DNA of 64,000 nucleotides from Nitrospira sp. Ga0074138 (GCA_001464735.1 LNDU01000039.1:62001-126000), one strand, 5' to 3'. Positions 1 through 8,051 are shown, counted from the stretch's first letter. Numbers and translations: made by a program. Notes: generated from the letters alone by a model not told the origin.

Positions 1-2
1 CT

Positions 3-1085
3 TGGGAGCAGATTGGCGGACAGAACGAGGCGATCGCTGCTATTCGGAAGGCGATTGAATATCCCCTACTTCATGCCGAGACCTTTGAACAGTTCAAGTT
101 TTCGCAACCCAAGGGTTTTCTTCTCTACGGGCCGCCCGGATGCGGGAAGACCCTTATCGGGCAAGCGGCCGCCGGTAGCTTAGCCAAGCTGGTCAGCGGA
201 TCCAAGCCAGAGCACCAGCCCGATGGGGACAAGCGTCCGCCGGTGACAGGTGGAGCATTCCTGCATGTGAAAGGGCCTGAAATCCTCAACATGTGGCTGG
301 GGGAATCGGAACGGATGGTTCGTGACCTCTTCGAGCAAGCAAGGGCGAGACGCCGGGACGGCGCTTTGCCGTTTATCTTCATCGACGAAGCGGAGTCGAT
401 TTTGGGAACGCGACGCGCCATGCGTTCGTTCAATATCTCGAACACGCTCGTGCCAATGTTCTGCAGCGAAATGGACGGGATCGAGTCGCTGCACGACGTT
501 GTCATCATCCTGGCTTCTAACCGCCCCGACTTGATCGATCCAGCGGTGCTGCGTCCCGGCCGCATTGATCGGAAAATCAAAGTCAGCCGGCCGAACAGGG
601 ATGCCGCGGCTGAGATTATGAGGGTCTATTTAACATCTGATCTGCCGCTGGATCCTGCGTTGGTCCAGGAACGAGGCGGTGAGCACGTGCGAGCGGTGGC
701 CTCGCTCGTAGAAGAAATCATCGAGTCCGTCTTCCGTCGAACGGAGGAGAATCGGCTTCTGTCGATCCGGCTCAGGAACGGGCAGAACAAGGTGCTGTAC
801 CGCGGGGATCTGGTGAGCGGAGCCATCTTGGCCTCGATCGTTCAGCGTGCGAAGGAAAGGGCAATCGACCGTACGGTCCAGTCGGGGCAGCCGTCTGGCT
901 TGCAACCCAAAGACTTCTTGGATTCCGTCTCAGCGGAATTTCGAGAGGGTGACATGTTGCCGCCGGACGATGCGGCGGAGGAGTGGCTGAAGCTGCTGGA
1001 TCATCACCCGGAACAGGTTGTTGGGGTTTCGTCATTCCGGCGGGGGCGTCAGAACGAAGAACGCCTCGTGAATCAGATCATTTGA
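3..1085 (+). CDS. Proteasomal AAA+ ring ATPase (ARC/Mpa type), cluster 1, 5'-truncated by window edge
   Basis: This is the C-terminal two thirds of a Mpa/ARC-type ATPase, which would unfold tagged proteins and feed them to a 20S core. The reading frame is open from base 3. It shows a Walker A GPPGCGKTL, a pore-loop region VKGPEILNMWLGESER with Trp where the second ATPase in this window has Tyr, Walker B IFIDEAES, and the arginine-finger region ending VLRPGRIDRK. The N-terminal coiled coil and OB domains lie outside the window. The protein ends RLVNQII, so it lacks the Tyr-containing tail that docks Mpa on the 20S alpha ring; the second ATPase at 29963 has such a tail. It heads a run of Dop-like, UBact, beta, alpha and PafA-like genes. 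Family assignment is secure; pairing with this cluster's core is inferred from position. Confidence 0.93.
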   Translation, partial: WEQIGGQNEAIAAIRKAIEYPLLHAETFEQFKFSQPKGFLLYGPPGCGKTLIGQAAAGSLAKLVSGSKPEHQPDGDKRPPVTGGAFLHVKGPEILNMWLGESERMVRDLFEQARARRRDGALPFIFIDEAESILGTRRAMRSFNISNTLVPMFCSEMDGIESLHDVVIILASNRPDLIDPAVLRPGRIDRKIKVSRPNRDAAAEIMRVYLTSDLPLDPALVQERGGEHVRAVASLVEEIIESVFRRTEENRLLSIRLRNGQNKVLYRGDLVSGAILASIVQRAKERAIDRTVQSGQPSGLQPKDFLDSVSAEFREGDMLPPDDAAEEWLKLLDHHPEQVVGVSSFRRGRQNEERLVNQII

Positions 1086-1102
1086 GGAGAGGTTGACAGG
1101 TA

Positions 1103-1151
1103 ACAAGCTGACAAGATACAGGCGATTTGAGCCTGACAGCCTGTTGCTTGT
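1103..1151. repeat. Inverted-repeat spacer between ATPase and Dop-like gene
   Basis: The 86-base spacer can fold: ACAAGC at 1103-1108 pairs with GCTTGT at 1146-1151, and CAGGC at 1119-1123 pairs with GCCTG at 1131-1135 across a 7-base loop. There is no U-tract, so it is not a simple terminator. It resembles other small inverted-repeat tracts in this window (2896-2957, about 20050-20135, 29082-29195). Confidence 0.4.
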
Positions 1152-1171
1152 AAGGATGGCCGCTGACGATT

Positions 1172-2698
1172 ATGCGTCTTTTTGGCATTGAAACCGAATA
1201 CGGGATCACGCGCGATGACGTGCCGGAGGTGGATCCGGTCGTCGAGTCGATGGAATTGGTGCGGGCCCATCTGGATGCTTCCTTTGAGCGGCGTTGGGAC
1301 TATGCGGGTGAGGATCCCCACGAGGACGCTCGCGGCTTTCGTGCCTCGGGCTTGCAGCAGGATCGAGAGGAAGATGAGTTTGCACAACGCGATGCCCATC
1401 GCCCCTTTTCGTTCCATGACATGAAGAGCGATCTGGTGTTGCCGAACGGCGCGCGCTTCTACAACGATCACACACATCCGGAATATTCGACGCCTGAGTG
1501 CCGAACACTTCGAGACCTGCTGGCTCAGGATCGCGCTGGGGAACGTATCGTCCTACGCGCCGCCGAGCGACGCAATCGGGCGCTCGGCGGCCCGCATCTC
1601 CGTCTGTATAAGAACAACACAGATTTCCATGGCCACAGCTATGGCTGTCATGACAACTATCTCGTCTCGCGGGCCGTTCCCTTTCCGGATCTCGTTGCCG
1701 GCTTGATGCCGTTCTTGGTGAGCCGACAAGTCATTGCCGGCGCAGGAAAGGTTGGGACTGAAGCCCAGGAGTCCGGACATGTCCCAGGGTGGTATCAGCT
1801 CTCTCAACGCGCCGATTTTATGGAGGCTGAGTTGGGCGTCGATACGATGCACAACCGACCGATTCTTAATACCAGAGATGAGCCTCATGCGGATCGGAGG
1901 AAATATCGGAGGCTCCATCTCATCATCGGCGATGCCAACATGTGCGAGTATGCAACGGCGCTCAAGGTCGGGACGACCAGGCTTGTGCTCGATCTCATCG
2001 AGCGGGGGGCTATGCCTCACATCGAGCTGGATCAGCCGGTGGCTGCCGTGAAACAGTTGTCGCGCGATCCGGACCTGAAAGCAGTGGTTCGTCTCAAAGA
2101 TGGACGCAGGCTTTCTGCTGTGGAGCTTCAAGCGCATTACTATGAGGCGGCACGCCGCGAGTTGGCTGGATCAGACGAAGAGTCGGACTGGCTGTTGACG
2201 GAATGGGGTGAGACTGTACATCTGTTAGCCCATGACCGGTTCCAATTGGTCGGCAAGCTGGATTGGGTCACGAAGCAGTGGTTACTCGAGACGTTTCTGC
2301 GAGAAGAGCGGATCGGCTGGGACGATCCCTGGTTGGCCAGCTTGGACTTGGAGTATCACAATATCAACCCCGAACAAGGGCTGTACCTGGGATTGGAAGC
2401 CGAGGGGAAAGCTTGGCGGATGACGACCGACGAGGCAATTGACGCGGCGATTCGGAACGGCCCAAGCGATACCCGTGGCGGGTTGCGCGGACTTTGCGTA
2501 CAACGCTTTTCTGATCAGATTCAATCGATGCAATGGGAACGGATTCAGTTTACTGGAAGGTTGCGCGCACACAGTCTGGACATGGGAGATCTTTTTGATC
2601 CGCAGGAAGTCCGACGATGCATGGGTGTTTTTCAATGTGCCCATTCACCGGCTGATGCGCTGGCAACGTGGCGACACAGGAAGGATGGTGAGGCATGA
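1172..2698 (+). CDS. Dop-like depupylase/deamidase homologue, cluster 1
   Basis: A 508-residue member of the PafA/Dop carboxylate-amine ligase-like family. It starts MRLFGIETEYG with the nucleotide-binding ExE motif. It carries WDYxxExPxxDARGF (residues about 42-56), a sequence shared with Dop and absent from PafA, followed by a long insertion where Dop has its flexible loop. NDHTHPEYSTPEC contains the conserved catalytic-region Asp. KNNTD, GCHDNYLVSR, NTRDEPHAD and GDANMCEYAT follow. In the Pup system Dop removes the tag and deamidates the modifier; here the modifier ends in Glu, so deamidation would not be needed. The stop overlaps the UBact start (ATGA). The C-terminal half (DLEYHNINPEQGLYLGL) is closer to the cluster 1 ligase than to the cluster 2 Dop. 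The SD is weak, with AAGGA about 16 bases upstream. Confidence 0.85.
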   Translation: MRLFGIETEYGITRDDVPEVDPVVESMELVRAHLDASFERRWDYAGEDPHEDARGFRASGLQQDREEDEFAQRDAHRPFSFHDMKSDLVLPNGARFYNDHTHPEYSTPECRTLRDLLAQDRAGERIVLRAAERRNRALGGPHLRLYKNNTDFHGHSYGCHDNYLVSRAVPFPDLVAGLMPFLVSRQVIAGAGKVGTEAQESGHVPGWYQLSQRADFMEAELGVDTMHNRPILNTRDEPHADRRKYRRLHLIIGDANMCEYATALKVGTTRLVLDLIERGAMPHIELDQPVAAVKQLSRDPDLKAVVRLKDGRRLSAVELQAHYYEAARRELAGSDEESDWLLTEWGETVHLLAHDRFQLVGKLDWVTKQWLLETFLREERIGWDDPWLASLDLEYHNINPEQGLYLGLEAEGKAWRMTTDEAIDAAIRNGPSDTRGGLRGLCVQRFSDQIQSMQWERIQFTGRLRAHSLDMGDLFDPQEVRRCMGVFQCAHSPADALATWRHRKDGEA

Positions 2699-2889
2699 CA
2701 CACAGTATGATGCCGGAACGACGCGAGGGGCCAGTTGATCCCATGCCGAAATCGCCAAGTCCGCTGGAAGAAGGCGGCGGGCCGCGACGGCCGGATACGG
2801 GATCGCCTGAGAAGGATAGCCTCATGAAGCGGATGCGCAAGGTCGATCCTAAACAGGCAGAGCGGTATCGACAGCGGACGGGCGAATAG
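2695..2889 (+). CDS. UBact-type ubiquitin-like/Pup-like modifier ending Gly-Glu
   Basis: This 64-codon gene lies between the Dop-like enzyme and 20S beta, where pup sits in actinobacteria. The product is short, charged and rich in Pro, Gly, Glu, Lys and Arg, with no hydrophobic core, so it is probably disordered. It ends AERYRQRTGE. A C-terminal Gly-Glu is the hallmark of Pup/UBact modifiers, whose terminal Glu side chain is linked to target lysines by a PafA-like ligase. Three starts are possible: 2695 (overlapping the upstream stop), 2707 and 2710; the last would give a protein starting MPERREGPVDP. AGGAAGG lies upstream at 2678-2684. UBact has been described for Nitrospira-type bacteria; that this copy is functional is inferred from position and C-terminus. 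Confidence 0.85.
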   Translation: MTHSMMPERREGPVDPMPKSPSPLEEGGGPRRPDTGSPEKDSLMKRMRKVDPKQAERYRQRTGE

Positions 2890-2895
2890 ACGTGA

Positions 2896-2957
2896 GGGGT
2901 AAAGGGTTAGGCGATAGGTGTGAGAATGGGGAGAAAGCTCTCCTCGCCATGTACCCC
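2896..2957. repeat. Nested inverted repeats between UBact and 20S beta genes
   Basis: Three complementary pairs nest in order: GGGGTA (2896-2901) with TACCCC (2952-2957), GGCGA with TCGCC, and GGAGA with TCTCC around an AAGC loop. The structure would form in the mRNA just before the beta-subunit SD (GGAG 2968-2971). It could separate expression of an abundant small modifier from that of the core subunits by mRNA processing or attenuation, or it may be one of the small repeat elements seen elsewhere in the window. There is no clear U-tract. Confidence 0.45.
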
Positions 2958-2977
2958 TTATTGGAGTGGAGCGACAT

Positions 2978-3751
2978 ATGAGTTTGCAGAGCGATTTCTA
3001 TCAGCTGTTGAAAGAGCAAGGGTATGAGTTTGGCGTGCTGGGCCAGGCTGCGCGAGGGCAGGAACTGACAACGGCTACGACGATCCTTGCGTTCAAGTAC
3101 TGCGATGGGGTGTTGGTCGCGGGGGACCGGCGTGCGACAGCCGGCAATATGGTGATGTACGACCGCACTGACAAGGTGTTGGAGATCGATCGACATAGTG
3201 TCATGGCTATTGCCGGAGTGCCGGCGACCGCGTATGAAATGGCGCGCATCCTTGAACATTCGTTCAAGTATTTTCGGCGGACACAGCTTCAGGAACTCAG
3301 CTTTGAGGGCAAACTCAGGGCCCTCTCAAAGTTGCTGAAAGATAACGTCCCGGCGGCGCTGGCGGGTACGGGTGCTGTGGTGCCGATCTTTGCCGGGTAC
3401 GACTTCGAGCAGGAAGCGGCAAAGATTTATTTTTACGACATTCTCGGTGCGGAGTTCGAAGGAGTGGACTATGCAGTATCCGGGTCCGGTTCACCGACCA
3501 TTCGCGGAATCCTCCATTACGTGAATACATGGGGTGAACAGCCGCTGAGCGCGATGCCGGAAGAGCAGGCGACCGTTCAGGCATTGCGGCTGTTGACAAG
3601 TGCCGCAGAATTCGACAGCGCGACTGGAGGCGTCAACCGAGAAGCTGGCCTCTATCCGGTGATCAAATTCATTACCGCTTCCGGTGTGCGCACGATGCCG
3701 GACGCGCAATTGAAGCCCTTGTTCGAGGCAAAGGTCAGCCGTCATGTATGA
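2978..3751 (+). CDS. prcB: 20S proteasome beta subunit, cluster 1
   Basis: A 257-residue N-terminal nucleophile hydrolase, the proteolytic subunit of a 20S core. A propeptide of 33 residues precedes Thr34 in TATTILAFKY, which aligns with mature Thr1 of PrcB. Counting from it, Asp17 (GDRRATAG) and Lys33 (TDKVLEID) of the catalytic triad are present. SGSGSPTIRG contains the expected SGS region. ATG 2978 was chosen because GGAG (2968-2971) sits 6 bases upstream; a GTG at 2966 would add four residues. It diverges from the Mycobacterium-like beta of cluster 2, for example SAAEFDSATGGVNREAGLYP in place of NAADDDVGTGGPDLVRGIYP. It overlaps the alpha gene by 8 bases. Confidence 0.93.
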   Translation: MSLQSDFYQLLKEQGYEFGVLGQAARGQELTTATTILAFKYCDGVLVAGDRRATAGNMVMYDRTDKVLEIDRHSVMAIAGVPATAYEMARILEHSFKYFRRTQLQELSFEGKLRALSKLLKDNVPAALAGTGAVVPIFAGYDFEQEAAKIYFYDILGAEFEGVDYAVSGSGSPTIRGILHYVNTWGEQPLSAMPEEQATVQALRLLTSAAEFDSATGGVNREAGLYPVIKFITASGVRTMPDAQLKPLFEAKVSRHV

Positions 3752-4553
3752 AGAACCATATAAATGGGTCGAAGCAGTTGGCAATCGTCGGACCTATCTC
3801 GACGAACAGTTTAAGGAGGGAGCCCCTGTTGTCGGAGTTACGTGTGAGCGCGGCATTCTGCTCATGACGATGAGCAAGGGCACTCCCAAGCTGTATGAGA
3901 TTTACGATCGTCTAGCCCTGGGTGGGATGGGCCACCCGGCTGACCTCGAGAAGCTGCGCTTCAATCTATTGGAGATGGCTCACGTCGAAGGCTTCAATCG
4001 CTCTGCTTCCGATGTGACCGGAGGCCGTCTGGTGAAGTACGGTATGGCGCCGGCAATCAAGCAGGCGTTCGAAGAGGTATTCAAGGCCCCTTTTATCGTG
4101 AAAATCTTGTTGGCAGAGCTCGGACAGAAAGCCGGGAAAGACGGGTTCTTGACGATCAACTACGACGGGACTTTTGAGGAGAAGAGCCAGTATGCAGTGC
4201 TTGCCGCGACGTCGGCTGTCGAGCAGAAGATGGCTGGATATCTCCGAGAACAGTCCATTGCCTCTCTTGAGGACGCTGTAGGTGCGGCGATTCGCACGTG
4301 GGCGGTCGGTGATCGAGCGCAGCGACGAGCCCTGGATGAGGGAGAAGGCCATGATGAGACGAGGACCAGTCCTGATCAGCTGGCGACTGATGCTGAGACA
4401 CTCTATGCCTATCTGCGGCGATGTCTTACTGAAAAGACGGTCGAATGTGCCTTGCTTGATCGTCAGGTGCAAGGCCCGTCCAAGTATCGAGCCCTTGGGG
4501 TCGATGAACTGAAAACCGTGCTCCCCAAAGCGCTAAGCGCATCACTCTCGTAA
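3744..4553 (+). CDS. prcA: 20S proteasome alpha subunit, cluster 1 (divergent)
   Basis: A 269-residue alpha-type subunit that would form the gating ring. VVGVTCERGILLMTMSKGTPKLYEIYDRL matches the strand-turn-strand region, and the Lys before LYEIYDR aligns with the pocket Lys that receives ATPase C-termini in other proteasomes. ASDVTGGRLVKYGMAPAIKQAF corresponds to the DVTGR...NGYSQSLGTVF segment of cluster 2. The N-terminus (MYEEPYKWVEAVG) lacks the canonical YxxSPEQxM segment, so the H0/gate region has diverged. There is also a longer charged stretch near residues 190-215 (RRALDEGEGHDETRTSPDQ). It has no catalytic Thr, as expected for alpha. The start overlaps the beta stop, which suggests translational coupling. 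Confidence 0.88.
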   Translation: MYEEPYKWVEAVGNRRTYLDEQFKEGAPVVGVTCERGILLMTMSKGTPKLYEIYDRLALGGMGHPADLEKLRFNLLEMAHVEGFNRSASDVTGGRLVKYGMAPAIKQAFEEVFKAPFIVKILLAELGQKAGKDGFLTINYDGTFEEKSQYAVLAATSAVEQKMAGYLREQSIASLEDAVGAAIRTWAVGDRAQRRALDEGEGHDETRTSPDQLATDAETLYAYLRRCLTEKTVECALLDRQVQGPSKYRALGVDELKTVLPKALSASLS

Positions 4554-4557
4554 TAGC

Positions 4558-6045
4558 ATGTTGAATCGTATCTTCGGTTTAGAGACTGAATATGGACTCT
4601 TGATCCACGAGGATCGACCAGACCATTCCCCAACGTGGTTTGCGCATAAGATTCGTGATCATCTCTTTCGGGTCCAGAGGCGGGGTGTGCTGGACTTGCA
4701 CCATCGAGGGCACGATGAGCCTCCAGGCAATGGGGGATTTCTGACCAACGCCGGACGAATCTATTTGGACATGGGGCATTTGGAGTATGCTTCACCGGAA
4801 TGTCATTCTCTCATGGATGTGGTGGCGTCGGACCGTGCCGGGGATCTCTTATTGCAACGAACGATCGAAGCTCTCGGGTTCTGTGATCAGGTGTCGTTGA
4901 TCAAGAACAACATCGACCATGAGACGGATGCGACCTTCGGTTCGCATGAGAATTACCTGGTGTCTCGACGGTTCCCTTTTTCGAGACGCGGGATGATTCC
5001 GCTTGTGACGTTTCTTGTAACCAGGCAGATTTTTACCGGCTCTGGGCGTGTCGGTTCCGCAGCTCCACAGGATGCCTGGATTCAGGTGGATCGGTTGCTT
5101 GTTCCACGTTCGGGTTTCAGTGTGCAGCCTATATCGGAGTTGCCCTTTCAAATTTCTCAACGTGCCGACTATATCGTGAACGATTTCTTCGAATGGGTGC
5201 AGCACAATCGGGCGATTGTGAATACCAGGGATGAACCGTTGGCCGACCCCAATCAATACCGACGGATTCATCTGCTGCTGGGCGATTCCAACATGACCGA
5301 GTATGCCACGGCATTGAAGCTCGGGACGACGGGGCTGGTGCTTCAGCTGATCGAAGAGGGGCATGCACCGCAAGACTTGGAGATCGAGGAACCGGTGGAA
5401 GCGCTCCAAGAACTTTCCCAGGATCAAGAGCGGCGCTGGCTGGTCCGGTTGCAGTCTCGCAAGATGATGTCGGCTGTGGATATTCAAGAACGGTTTCTTG
5501 ACTGTGCCGTCCGACATTACAGCGGGCAGGATGAAGAGACCGATTGGGTCCTTGCCCAATGGACATCAGTGCTCCATGATCTTCGCGGTGATTATCAAAA
5601 GCTCCTCGGGCGTGTCGACTGGGCGTCCAAGCTGTGGTTGCTGGACTGCTTTCGAGAAGCGGAACATGTCGAATGGACCGATCCTATGCTGAAGAGTTTA
5701 GACTTGGAGTATCACAATCTGAATCCAGCAAAGGGGCTGTATCACGGATTATTGGAAGAGGGACGTGTCCCTCGTGTGACGACGGACCGCCTCATTGATC
5801 TCGCGATGGACACCGCGCCCAAAAACACGCGTGCCTACGGCCGTAGTGAGCTGGTTAGATATCTTCTGAGTGAGCGGCCCGCTTCAGTGACGGATGAGCC
5901 TCCGTCCTCTGATGGCTTATTCCCTTCCTATGTCATCAATTGGTCGATTTTCCAGGTAAGGGGTCGTGCCCCGTTTCCCATGCCGGACCCGTTTAAGACC
6001 TATCTGGAAGATGTGCGGACACATCTCGACAGCGTGATTGTCTAA
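4558..6045 (+). CDS. PafA-like modifier ligase, cluster 1
   Basis: A 495-residue PafA/Dop-family protein, presumably the ligase that couples the modifier Glu to substrate lysines. MLNRIFGLETEYG opens with the ExE motif. NAGRIYLDMGHLEYASPEC holds the conserved Asp but has Leu where PafA has Pro (HPEY). KNNIDHE, GSHENYLVSR, NTRDEPLAD and GDSNMTEYAT follow. It lacks the WDY...DARGF Dop signature, which favours the ligase role. It has two insertions relative to cluster 2 PafA: residues about 36-60 (RRGVLDLHHRGHDEPPG) and about 178-200 (IQVDRLLVPRSGFS). The C-terminal DLEYHNLNPAKGLYHGL closely matches the cluster 1 Dop-like protein. It starts 4 bases after the alpha stop and is the last gene of the cluster. 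Confidence 0.82.
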   Translation: MLNRIFGLETEYGLLIHEDRPDHSPTWFAHKIRDHLFRVQRRGVLDLHHRGHDEPPGNGGFLTNAGRIYLDMGHLEYASPECHSLMDVVASDRAGDLLLQRTIEALGFCDQVSLIKNNIDHETDATFGSHENYLVSRRFPFSRRGMIPLVTFLVTRQIFTGSGRVGSAAPQDAWIQVDRLLVPRSGFSVQPISELPFQISQRADYIVNDFFEWVQHNRAIVNTRDEPLADPNQYRRIHLLLGDSNMTEYATALKLGTTGLVLQLIEEGHAPQDLEIEEPVEALQELSQDQERRWLVRLQSRKMMSAVDIQERFLDCAVRHYSGQDEETDWVLAQWTSVLHDLRGDYQKLLGRVDWASKLWLLDCFREAEHVEWTDPMLKSLDLEYHNLNPAKGLYHGLLEEGRVPRVTTDRLIDLAMDTAPKNTRAYGRSELVRYLLSERPASVTDEPPSSDGLFPSYVINWSIFQVRGRAPFPMPDPFKTYLEDVRTHLDSVIV

Positions 6046-6053
6046 GCTGATCA

Positions 6054-6089
6054 GATTCAGTAATGACTGTTTATTTCTCAGTCAGAATC
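6054..6089 (+). terminator. Possible hairpin after the cluster 1 genes
   Basis: GATTC (6054-6058) and GACTG pair with CAGTC and GAATC (6085-6089) around a T-rich loop, 9 bases after the PafA-like stop. The U-tract is poor, so this is only a candidate end of the operon. Confidence 0.3.
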
Positions 6090-6161
6090 CCCTTGTGCTA
6101 AGCTTTGGCACATACGGTGGACGGTGAATACCGACGGCTATGCTGCATGAGAGGTTGGGTT

Positions 6162-6620
6162 ATGGGCGCTAGACGATGGGTGATGGAATATGGCGTCGCT
6201 CTGGTTCTAGCATTTCTCTTCGCTATGATCCTTGGACAGGTGTCGTTGTTTCGAGAAAGCTCGCTGGGAAAACTTCGGGCATCAGACCTTGTCCAATTCG
6301 TGGGCTACAGTGGCTCAGTGGTGATCGGGTGGCTTGGTGCCAGAGAGTTGGCGAGAAACCCGCCGGTGGAATGGAAGTGGATGGTACCGTTTCAAGGTCT
6401 GGTCGTGCCTTGCGCGACGCTGCTCGCAATTACCATTGCGTACGGTGTGCTACTCTTTGCGCTCGATCCATTTCTTGGGAAATTAGGCAAGGCGATTTAC
6501 AACTGGGTCTTCATCGTGGCTATCGTTGCCGATAGTATCTGGCTCATCCTCAGCTGGGTATGGAGGTGTGCTCCGCTCGTCGCAGCCCTGGAGTCTCGCA
6601 AACTTCGCAAAGCTGCGTAG
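6162..6620 (+). CDS. Integral membrane protein of unknown function
   Basis: A 152-residue protein with four likely transmembrane segments (about residues 8-28, 42-60, 75-100 and 112-132) and a basic C-terminus (SRKLRKAA). I do not recognise the family. ATG 6162 was chosen because GAGAGG (6149-6154) lies 7 bases upstream; the frame is open further up, to 6105. It stands alone between the cluster 1 ligase and a convergent hydrolase gene. A functional link to the proteasome cluster is not supported by anything except position. Confidence 0.6.
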   Translation: MGARRWVMEYGVALVLAFLFAMILGQVSLFRESSLGKLRASDLVQFVGYSGSVVIGWLGARELARNPPVEWKWMVPFQGLVVPCATLLAITIAYGVLLFALDPFLGKLGKAIYNWVFIVAIVADSIWLILSWVWRCAPLVAALESRKLRKAA

Positions 6621-6657
6621 CCATTCTGTTCAGGGGACAAGCTTGACGCAGCGTCCG

Positions 6658-7662
6658 TCATAGTCGACCCAGCAAAAAGTCTACGATTCGGTTTTCCGCC
6701 CAGTACGGGTCTTCTCCATTTCGGCCTCTGTGAAAAAACCCGCAATGGCCTCCATAGCGAGGCGCGGCCACACGTATGTGTGGGTGCCGCTGAATGGTCG
6801 GTACCGTAAACATTGAGTAGGGAATAAACGGGTCGTCTTGTGCCGTAATGATGAGCGTAGGAACCGAGATGGCATCGAGCACATGGCGCGCGCCCGCTCT
6901 GTTGTAGTAATCGGCACCGTCTCGATAGCCTCCGTCGTGAGCGGTGTAGCGATCATCAAATTCGCTGATCGTGGCGATCTGATCGAGTTGGGAAAGATCC
7001 CATTTCCCCGGCAATAGCGCCGCCTTTTTCCGCAGCCTCGACTTCAAGCGAGTCAGAAAGTGGCGATGATAGATAAAGTTGCGAGGCTCCTCCAATGCAC
7101 GAGCGCAAACGGTCGGATTGATATTAGGGCATACTGCTGCCACCCCGGCGAGGGCGGGCTCTGTCTGGCCCAGCTCGCCGGCCGCTTTCAGGACGAGATT
7201 CCCGCCCATGGAATATCCGATCAACCATATGCGCTTGAGCCCATCTCGGTGTGCTAGTTCATTGATGATCATGCGGTAGTCTCCACTCAAGCCGCTGTTA
7301 TACAGAGTCGGAGTGAGATGCTCGGTTCCACCACATGTTCGTTGATTCATGCGAATGACGTTGAAGCCAGCTCGATAGGCCTTGGCCGCAATGCCGCGCA
7401 TATACCGAGATTCGCTGGAACCTTCAAGGCCGTGAACCAGGACTGCTGTGGGAGACGCCATGCGATCGCCTTGCCAATGACAGAATCCCTGAAGCTGTGT
7501 CTGTGGCTCAACAGGAAAGAACCGAGTCTCCTGTGGCAATCCCATCAAGGATGTGTCTCGGGCCATGTAACGAGGGACAAGGGTCATGAGATGGGCATTC
7601 CGGAGGGGGATCGGAGGCTGAAATGACGAGGCAATATCAAGTTTGTTGGAATCGGTTGTCAT
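6658..7662 (-). CDS. Alpha/beta hydrolase, YheT/EMB8 type
   Basis: A 334-residue alpha/beta hydrolase. LVHGLEGSSES (about residues 75-85) forms the oxyanion-hole region, GYSMGGN around Ser151 is the nucleophile elbow, an Asp in TAQDDPFIPY and a His in RYGGHCGFFHRG complete the triad. NGLRNAHLMT-like text near the N-terminus (IPLRNAHLMTL) and RTCGGTE are typical of the YheT group of putative esterases. Natural substrate is unknown. It converges with the upstream membrane-protein gene; no operon partner is visible. Confidence 0.88.
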   Translation of the reverse strand: MTTDSNKLDIASSFQPPIPLRNAHLMTLVPRYMARDTSLMGLPQETRFFPVEPQTQLQGFCHWQGDRMASPTAVLVHGLEGSSESRYMRGIAAKAYRAGFNVIRMNQRTCGGTEHLTPTLYNSGLSGDYRMIINELAHRDGLKRIWLIGYSMGGNLVLKAAGELGQTEPALAGVAAVCPNINPTVCARALEEPRNFIYHRHFLTRLKSRLRKKAALLPGKWDLSQLDQIATISEFDDRYTAHDGGYRDGADYYNRAGARHVLDAISVPTLIITAQDDPFIPYSMFTVPTIQRHPHIRVAAPRYGGHCGFFHRGRNGEDPYWAENRIVDFLLGRL

Positions 7663-7912
7663 GTCGAGTATGCGATGCGGAGAACTTGAATAGTCTCATG
7701 ATGATGGTTGTGCGGTTCAAGTGTAAGCCCTCACAGGAAAGAGATTCAACGCAAAGTCATACGATTATTGTCATGGAGGAATCATGCAGACGGTGGCCCC
7801 GTGAGATCTTGGTTGAGTGATTGGAAACTGTCTTGATCTGTTCAAACCATGAGATGAAAGTTTTACTTAGCCTGATTAGGGAAGAGGGGAGATCTGGATA
7901 GGAGAAGTGTTG

Positions 7913-7988
7913 TGGCTCCCCGGGCAGGACTCGAACCTGCGACCAGCCGGTTAACAGCCGGCTGCTCTACCAACTGAGCTACCGGGGA
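7913..7988 (-). tRNA. tRNA-Asn (GTT)
   Basis: Read on the minus strand it gives a complete cloverleaf: acceptor TCCCCGG/CCGGGGA, D-arm TAGCTCAGTTGGTAGAGCA, anticodon stem GCCGG/CCGGC with loop CTGTTAA (anticodon GTT), T-arm around GGTTCGAGTCC, discriminator G and an encoded CCA. Confidence 0.97.
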
Positions 7989-8051
7989 ACAGAGATGTCA
8001 GGCAAAACGAACCATATTTTAGCAAAAACATTCCAGGAATAGGGAGATTTT

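Noticed and set aside
6162..6620. Membrane protein as a proteasome partner
   Set aside because: Only position supports it, and a possible terminator lies between it and the cluster.
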